Positions 8,127 through 11,756 of a stretch of 11,756 bases of DNA are shown here, one piece after another. The DNA is from Candidatus Limimorpha equi. Its GTDB lineage: Bacteria > Bacteroidota > Bacteroidia > Bacteroidales > F082. The notes beneath the pieces are model-generated. The model did not search any database. It saw only the letters and a program-made list of their open reading frames with translations, and was not told where the DNA came from. The first letter of the stretch is position 1. Each line of letters opens with the position of its first letter. Both the position numbers and the translations under genes were made by a program. The DNA is taken from the NCBI GenBank assembly GCA_018065885.1, contig JAGHSL010000247.1, positions 1-11,756 on the forward strand, given 5' to 3'.

Positions 8127-8155
8127 CAAAAGTAATTTATTTTTCGATATTCCAA
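8127..8155 (-). promoter_or_regulatory. hup promoter
   Basis: On the minus strand TACTTTTG (8127-8134) matches TAnnTTTG exactly, with a TTG (8153-8155) 18 bases upstream as a plausible -33 element. The leader before the ATG would be about 28 bases. Confidence 0.7.
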
Positions 8156-8208
8156 GCTTTTTTTGCCGAAAAACATCATATTTTCTAAAAAAAATGCAAT
8201 ATTTCTCT

Positions 8209-8235
8209 AAAAAGTCCTGTTTTATACAGAGTTTT
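8209..8235 (-). terminator. Probable weak terminator of fmt
   Basis: Starting three bases after the fmt stop on the minus strand, AAAACTCTGT can fold onto ACAGGACTTTT around ATAAA, with one mismatch and one bulge, ending in five T. The imperfect stem keeps this tentative. Confidence 0.4.
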
Positions 8236-8237
8236 AA

Positions 8238-9218
8238 TCAATTCAGAGTCGAGTATGGAACGATTTTCCAGTTTCCATCAAGGTGTTGGCCACGAAGGAA
8301 ATCGGCAATCGGCATGGCTTTTTTACCGGCTTGTTGAACCATGGTCAGATGCAGATAGCCGTCTTTCAAGGCAATTTTCAGATATTTCTTGTTGTCGGTG
8401 ACAACTGTGCCGATGGATTCTGATGGCTCGCAACTTTCAATTTCGGAAGCATATATTTTCAGGTCAATGCTGTCGCTACTTTCTGAACAAATCGTGGCAT
8501 GGGCGGCAGGGTAGGGCGACAGTCCCCTGATGTGGTTGTAGGCCGTCTGGCAGTCGGATTCCCATTTCACATAGCAGAAATCCTTGAAGATTTTCGGGGC
8601 GTCTTTTAATAAGGTGTCGCCAGCCAGTTCTTCCTGTGTCTGGGTCTGATATTCGCCTTTTTCGATTTTCTGAATGGTTTCAACAACGACCTTGTTGCCC
8701 AAAAGCATCAGCTCGTCGTGCAGTTCACCGGCATTTTCGTCGGGGCGGATGGCGACTTTCTCGCGCATGATGACGGCGCCTTTGTCGATTTCCTCGTTGA
8801 GGAAAAACGTGGTCAGGCCGGTCTCGGTTTCACCATTGATGATGGCGTGGTTGATGGGTGCTGCGCCACGGTATTGGGGCAGGAGTGAGGCGTGAAGGTT
8901 GAAGATGCCGTATTTTGGCATTTTCCAGACGGCTTCGGGCAACATTCTGAATGCCACCACGATAAACAGATTCGCCTGATAGGATTCCAACGCTTTTAAA
9001 AACTCCGGATTTTTCAGTTTTTCGGGTTGCAGCAAAGGCAGGTTGTGTTCCAATGCGGTTTTCTTGACATCCGAAAACTGTATTTTTTTCCCTCTTCCGG
9101 CAGGTTTGTCGGGCATGGTGACTACGGCGGCAACTTCATATCCTGCTGCCAAAATCGCTTCTAACTGCGAAGCGGCAAATTCGGGCGTACCGAAATATAC
9201 GATTCTTATTTTTTCCAT
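8238..9218 (-). CDS. fmt: Methionyl-tRNA formyltransferase, 326 aa
   Basis: Transfers a formyl group from 10-formyltetrahydrofolate to Met-tRNA(fMet), which is needed for normal initiation. The N-terminal Rossmann-type domain starts with IRIVYFGTPEFA (4-15), followed by DKPAGRGKK (37-45), a loop typical of Fmt. The catalytic triad of the formyltransferase fold is visible as N107 and H109 in FNLHASLLPQYRGAAP and D145 in NEEIDKGAVI. The C-terminal OB-like domain (about 215-326) holds AYNHIRGLSPYPAAHA, the standard Fmt marker. The length is near the usual 310-325, so it is complete. The start leaves three residues before the conserved block, as expected. A perfect -7 promoter box lies only four bases before the ATG (see findings). 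It is probably transcribed alone. Confidence 0.97.
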   Translation of the reverse strand: MEKIRIVYFGTPEFAASQLEAILAAGYEVAAVVTMPDKPAGRGKKIQFSDVKKTALEHNLPLLQPEKLKNPEFLKALESYQANLFIVVAFRMLPEAVWKMPKYGIFNLHASLLPQYRGAAPINHAIINGETETGLTTFFLNEEIDKGAVIMREKVAIRPDENAGELHDELMLLGNKVVVETIQKIEKGEYQTQTQEELAGDTLLKDAPKIFKDFCYVKWESDCQTAYNHIRGLSPYPAAHATICSESSDSIDLKIYASEIESCEPSESIGTVVTDNKKYLKIALKDGYLHLTMVQQAGKKAMPIADFLRGQHLDGNWKIVPYSTLN

Positions 9219-9222
9219 GGTG

Positions 9223-9230
9223 CAAATTTA
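9223..9230 (-). promoter_or_regulatory. fmt -7 box, very close to the start codon
   Basis: TAAATTTG on the minus strand is an exact TAnnTTTG match, but only four bases (CACC) separate it from the fmt ATG. If used, transcription would begin at or within a few bases of the start codon. No clear -33 element is seen, so it could also be a chance match. Confidence 0.5.
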
Positions 9231-9361
9231 GTGAGAATTAAAGAATAACTTGTAACGAAAACAGCTTTTTTACGCTTCGCTGAACACAAAATCGAAGATT
9301 CGACGTAGTCAATTATCGTAAATTATCAAAAATCCTAATCGCCTATATATCAGTTCGATTT

Positions 9362-9399
9362 ATGGAAATTCATGTTTAATTAATGGGAATTTGTGTTTA
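9362..9399. repeat. Imperfect 17-bp direct repeat, 21-bp period
   Basis: ATGGAAATTCATGTTTA (9362-9378) and ATGGGAATTTGTGTTTA (9383-9399) agree at 14 of 17 positions, separated by ATTA. The period of 21 bp is two helical turns. Confidence 0.6.
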
Positions 9400-9469
9400 T
9401 AAAAGCGAAATTGATATGTTTTAGAATTGTCTCAACTTATTTTTTATTGTTACTAAGGTTTGCTTAAAC

Positions 9470-9498
9470 AAAAAAGCCCGACTCGAAAGCCAGGCTTT
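9470..9498 (-). terminator. Intrinsic terminator of the TPR gene
   Basis: On the minus strand AAAGCCTG pairs with CGGGCTTT (8 bp including one T-G wobble) around a 10-base loop, followed by further T. It starts about 28 bases after the stop codon of the TPR gene. Confidence 0.8.
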
Positions 9499-9525
9499 AA
9501 AAAAGTATCATGATTACAGTCTAAC

Positions 9526-10215
9526 TTATTTCAGTTTTTCTTCCATGTTGGCAATGTTTCTGTTGATGTCGAAAGCTTCATTGCTCAGTGGGAAGTTGCT
9601 CTTTAAGCTCTTGTAAACTTCGAGAGCCTTGGCGTAGTTGCCCATGATTTCGTAGGTCATGCCTTCCTTGAGGAGGAACATTGGCGAGGTGAAATCGTTA
9701 GGGTTCTTGGCAGCGGCTTTGCCATAGTAGCTGACAGCGTTGTTCATGTCGTCGAGTTCCATGTAGCAGTCGCCGATAGCGCCGAGAGCCATAGGAGCAA
9801 TGATTTGGTCGTTGCTGTCGAACTTCTTGAGGTAGTTGATAGCGTCGGCGTAGTTGCCTAACTTCATGTAGCTGATGCCTGCATAATATGAAGCGAGTTT
9901 GCCGGTCTTTGTTGAACCGTAGTCGCTGATGATGTCAAGGAAACCGAGGTTGTTGCCATCGCCGTTCAGAGCGTTTTCGTACTGCTCGTTTTCAAAGTAC
10001 TGCTGGGCTGTGAAAATCTGTGAACTTGCGGTTTCGTTACGCTTTTGGTTGCGTTTCGAAATGCCCCAAATGGCCAAAGCGATGACCACTACGGCTGCCA
10101 AAATGATCCATAAAGTCTTCTGATTCTTTTCAATCCAAAGTTCAGTTTTGCTTAATGCTTCTTCTACGTTTTCGAGTCTTTCGTCTCCTTGATTTACATT
10201 CTGTGTTGTTGCCAT
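9526..10215 (-). CDS. Membrane-anchored tetratricopeptide repeat protein, YfgM-like, 229 aa
   Basis: A short hydrophilic N-terminus (1-33) is followed by one transmembrane helix (about 34-52, TLWIILAAVVVIALAIW), a basic stop (SKRNQKR), and a long soluble helical region. At least three TPR-like units are visible: 107-132 (LASYYAGISYMKLGNYADAINYLKKF), 141-172 (MALGAIGDCYMELDDMNNAVSYYGKAA) and 180-209 (FLLKEGMTYEIMGNYAKALEVYKSL), each with the small-residue and Tyr/Ala spacing of TPR helices. The layout (N-terminal anchor, periplasmic TPRs) resembles YfgM/ancillary SecYEG-translocon proteins and related Bacteroidota TPR proteins. I infer a scaffold or chaperone-linked role in the envelope, but the partner is unknown. 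The start ATG is the only reasonable one, with a promoter box 22 bases upstream. It diverges from trmH. Confidence 0.87.
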   Translation of the reverse strand: MATTQNVNQGDERLENVEEALSKTELWIEKNQKTLWIILAAVVVIALAIWGISKRNQKRNETASSQIFTAQQYFENEQYENALNGDGNNLGFLDIISDYGSTKTGKLASYYAGISYMKLGNYADAINYLKKFDSNDQIIAPMALGAIGDCYMELDDMNNAVSYYGKAAAKNPNDFTSPMFLLKEGMTYEIMGNYAKALEVYKSLKSNFPLSNEAFDINRNIANMEEKLK

Positions 10216-10237
10216 ATCAATTCAAAATTTTGAGTTG

Positions 10238-10245
10238 CAAAATTA
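10238..10245 (-). promoter_or_regulatory. TPR gene promoter, -7 box
   Basis: TAATTTTG on the minus strand matches TAnnTTTG exactly, 22 bases before the ATG at 10215. The -33 element is not clear. Confidence 0.6.
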
Positions 10246-10356
10246 CGCTTTTTACTTATACGAATTACATTTTTTTCATTTTTTGGATTTAATTTTTGAT
10301 TTTTCTTTCCAATGTGTTGATAAATAGTGATTTGTGTCGTTTTTGAAAATTGCTTT

Positions 10357-10388
10357 TTTGCTTTCTATCGCAGAAAGTCTTATTTTTG
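10357..10388 (+). promoter_or_regulatory. trmH promoter with a dyad in its spacer
   Basis: TTTG (10357-10360), a 20-base spacer and TATTTTTG (10381-10388) make the best -33/-7 pair in the window. The spacer contains the inverted repeat CTTTCT-atcgc-AGAAAG (10361-10377), filling nearly all of it. The ATG at 10412 follows 23 bases after the -7 box. Confidence 0.75.
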
Positions 10389-10411
10389 CAGCCGTTTTTA
10401 ATGAAAATGCA

Positions 10412-11116
10412 ATGACGCCAAGAGATAAAGCCTTGTATGATTTTCTGAGTCAGTTCATTACGGATGAGCGCAAGCAAAGATTCGAAGAAGTGTTGGATTA
10501 CCGTACCCGCCACCTGACCGTGGTGCTTGAGGATATTTTTCAGCCGCACAATGGAAGTGCCGTTTTGCGCAGTTGCGATTTGCGTGGCATTCAGGATATT
10601 CACATTATCGAAAACCGTTACGAGTATGATGTCAATCCTGATGTCGTGATGGGCAGCACGAAATGGCTCAACCTTTATAAATATAATGGCGAGGAGTTTA
10701 ACACGCCGGCTGCTTTTGCCAGATTGCGCGAAAAAGGATACAAAATTGTTGCTACTTGTCCGCATCGCGATGACTTTACGCCCGATACCTTGCCTTTGGA
10801 CAAACCGATTGCCTTAGTGTTTGGTACTGAGAAACTTGGCCTTTCCGATTATGCTGTTGAAAACGCCGATATGCACGTCCGCATTCCGATGTTTGGCTTC
10901 ACCGAAAGTTACAATATCAGTGTTTCGGCAGCCTTGATGATGTATGCCTTGACGGAACGTCTGCACCAATCCACCGACATTGACTGGCATCTGCCTGATG
11001 AAGACAGAAACCAACTTCGTCTGGAATGGACACGCCGCACTCTGACGCGCATCCGCCAGTATGAACGTAAGTTTGCGGAATTGCATCCTGAGTTTGGAGA
11101 GATTGATAATCAGTAG
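10412..11116 (+). CDS. trmH: SpoU/TrmH-family tRNA 2'-O-ribose methyltransferase, 234 aa
   Basis: A knotted (SPOUT) SAM-dependent methyltransferase. The three SpoU motifs are intact: motif 1 QPHNGSAVLRSCDLRGI (44-60) with Asn47 and the catalytic-type Arg53; motif 2 ALVFGTEKLGLS (134-145); motif 3 IPMFGFTESYNISVSAALMMY (158-178) with Asn168, which form the SAM-binding knot. The short N-terminal helical part directly preceding motif 1 and the total length match TrmH (tRNA Gm18 methyltransferase, about 230 residues) better than the longer rRNA-type RlmB proteins. The exact target nucleoside is inferred. An upstream GTG at 10334 would add 26 residues, but it lies ahead of the promoter boxes, so the ATG at 10412 is preferred. 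The downstream gene begins 63 bases later without a clear terminator between. Confidence 0.87.
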   Translation: MTPRDKALYDFLSQFITDERKQRFEEVLDYRTRHLTVVLEDIFQPHNGSAVLRSCDLRGIQDIHIIENRYEYDVNPDVVMGSTKWLNLYKYNGEEFNTPAAFARLREKGYKIVATCPHRDDFTPDTLPLDKPIALVFGTEKLGLSDYAVENADMHVRIPMFGFTESYNISVSAALMMYALTERLHQSTDIDWHLPDEDRNQLRLEWTRRTLTRIRQYERKFAELHPEFGEIDNQ

Positions 11117-11136
11117 AAAAATACTTGTTTTGGCGC

Positions 11137-11144
11137 AATTTTTG
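11137..11144 (+). promoter_or_regulatory. Possible -7 box of the CarboxypepD_reg-like gene
   Basis: AATTTTTG differs from TAnnTTTG at one position and lies 35 bases before the ATG at 11180. No -33 element is evident, so read-through from trmH is an alternative. Confidence 0.35.
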
Positions 11145-11179
11145 TAGTGAATAAGCCGTAATCCTAAAACTTATTTACT

Positions 11180-11756
11180 ATGAAGAAATTGCTCTTTACG
11201 CTGTGTTTACTGGGCTTTGTTGGCATTTCCGCTTTTGCCCAAAAGAATGTCGCCTTCAAGTTGGAAGGCATTGTGGTCAACGCGAAAAACGAATGTGTTG
11301 AAGGCGTTGGCGTTTACGATTCACAGAATTTGTTGCTGTCCATTACCGATGCAAACGGCATTTTCAGGGTCGATTTGAAATCGGCGGCGACGCTTGTGTT
11401 TTCGCACGTCGGCTATGATAGGAAAGCCGTCCAAATGGATCCAAAGCAGTTGCAAGCTGATGAAAAAGGCGTTTACAAAACTGTCGTCACCTTGAAAAGC
11501 AAGGTGGAAAACATTCAGGAAGTGACGGTTACGGCCAATGTGCCGCAATTGGCTTACGACAATGAAATCGTCTGGGTGATTGACTATCTGGTGGGTTCGG
11601 ATGGCATTTATGCCATTACGAGCACGGGCACAAAATCGAATTTGCTGCATTTGAGTCTTGAACAGGACACCATTTCGCAGTGCCCTTTGGCGCAGAAATA
11701 CGAAGAGCTGTATCGCGATGTTTTCGGCAATGTGCAGGTCTTGAGTGCCGACTCAA
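11180..11756 (+). CDS. Secreted protein with carboxypeptidase-regulatory-like domain, 3' end cut off
   Basis: The frame runs from the ATG at 11180 to the window edge without a stop (192 codons seen). A signal peptide is clear: KK, then a hydrophobic run, then a cleavage site after AFA (about residue 20). Residues 28-110 match the CarboxypepD_reg-like beta-sandwich of Bacteroidota: FKLEGIVVNAKNECVEGVGVYD, then SITDANGIFRVDL, then LVFSHVGYDRK. This domain is common at the N-terminus of TonB-dependent transporters, and the following segment ENIQEVTVTA is also seen there. The sequence after it (from about residue 122, LAYDNEIVWVIDYLVGSDGIYAITS) does not read as a TonB plug; it alternates as beta strands and could begin a beta-propeller. 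The function is unknown and the rest lies outside the window. Confidence 0.82.
   Translation, partial: MKKLLFTLCLLGFVGISAFAQKNVAFKLEGIVVNAKNECVEGVGVYDSQNLLLSITDANGIFRVDLKSAATLVFSHVGYDRKAVQMDPKQLQADEKGVYKTVVTLKSKVENIQEVTVTANVPQLAYDNEIVWVIDYLVGSDGIYAITSTGTKSNLLHLSLEQDTISQCPLAQKYEELYRDVFGNVQVLSADS

Larger units (their letters stand above)
9219..9525. other. 307-base intergenic stretch without a gene
   Basis: This AT-rich gap contains the fmt promoter box at its left end and the TPR gene terminator at its right end. In between (about 9231-9465) I see no credible coding frame and no tRNA. It holds an imperfect direct repeat (9362-9399) and a short palindrome, TCGAA-ga-TTCGA (9292-9303). A small RNA cannot be excluded from sequence alone. 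Confidence 0.7.

Noticed and set aside
8093..8179. 29-codon N-terminal extension of the HU protein
   Set aside because: It covers the hup promoter box, and HU proteins begin exactly at MNK-type starts.
10334..10411. GTG-initiated N-terminal extension of trmH that looks like a hydrophobic signal segment
   Set aside because: The hydrophobic residues come from the T-rich promoter DNA. The -33 and -7 boxes lie after the GTG, and TrmH proteins are cytoplasmic and begin near residue 1 of the ATG form.
10289..10765. 158-codon minus-strand frame overlapping trmH and its promoter
   Set aside because: It runs antisense through SpoU motif 1, ends in the divergent promoter region, and has no recognisable features.
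1..11756. Mobile element, prophage, CRISPR array, defence or secretion cluster
   Set aside because: No transposase, integrase, terminal inverted repeats, regularly spaced repeats or defence-type genes are present; the gene content is housekeeping plus envelope proteins.

Overview
The window reads as an ordinary chromosomal segment of a member of the Bacteroidota, most likely order Bacteroidales. Three things point there. No gene start has a recognisable Shine-Dalgarno sequence. Six genes have a perfect TAnnTTTG box, the -7 element of the Bacteroidota primary sigma factor, shortly upstream. The protein families also fit: a long RecQ with its zinc site near the C-terminus, an LEA14-like lipoprotein, and a secreted protein with a carboxypeptidase-regulatory-like domain. 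I could not fix the genus.

Layout, left to right. Positions 1-3739 hold three minus-strand genes spaced 20-24 bases apart, probably one transcript read from right to left: an LEA14-like lipoprotein (3137-3739), an unrecognised single-pass membrane protein (2372-3112), and gcvP, the glycine cleavage P-protein (2351 down to the left edge, 3' end missing). The minus-strand translation factor typA (3902-5716) precedes this group and ends at a strong terminator. recQ (5866-7779) diverges from typA on the plus strand and converges on hup, the HU-type DNA-binding protein (7832-8092, minus); the two share a 12-bp perfect hairpin terminator. fmt (8238-9218, minus) follows, then a 307-base gap without a gene, then a membrane-anchored TPR protein (9526-10215, minus). 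Divergent from it is trmH (10412-11116, plus), a SpoU/TrmH-type 2'-O-methyltransferase. The right edge cuts a secreted protein with a CarboxypepD_reg-like domain (11180 onwards, plus).

The recognisable genes are housekeeping functions: initiator tRNA formylation (fmt), tRNA ribose methylation (trmH), ribosome-associated GTPase (typA), DNA repair and nucleoid structure (recQ, hup), and one-carbon/glycine metabolism (gcvP). I see no mobile element, CRISPR array, phage gene, tRNA or rRNA, and no convincing new multi-gene system. The points most worth a second look are the lipoprotein-membrane protein-gcvP linkage, a promoter box almost touching the fmt start codon, a dyad placed exactly in the trmH promoter spacer, and an imperfect 21-bp-period repeat in the fmt/TPR gap.
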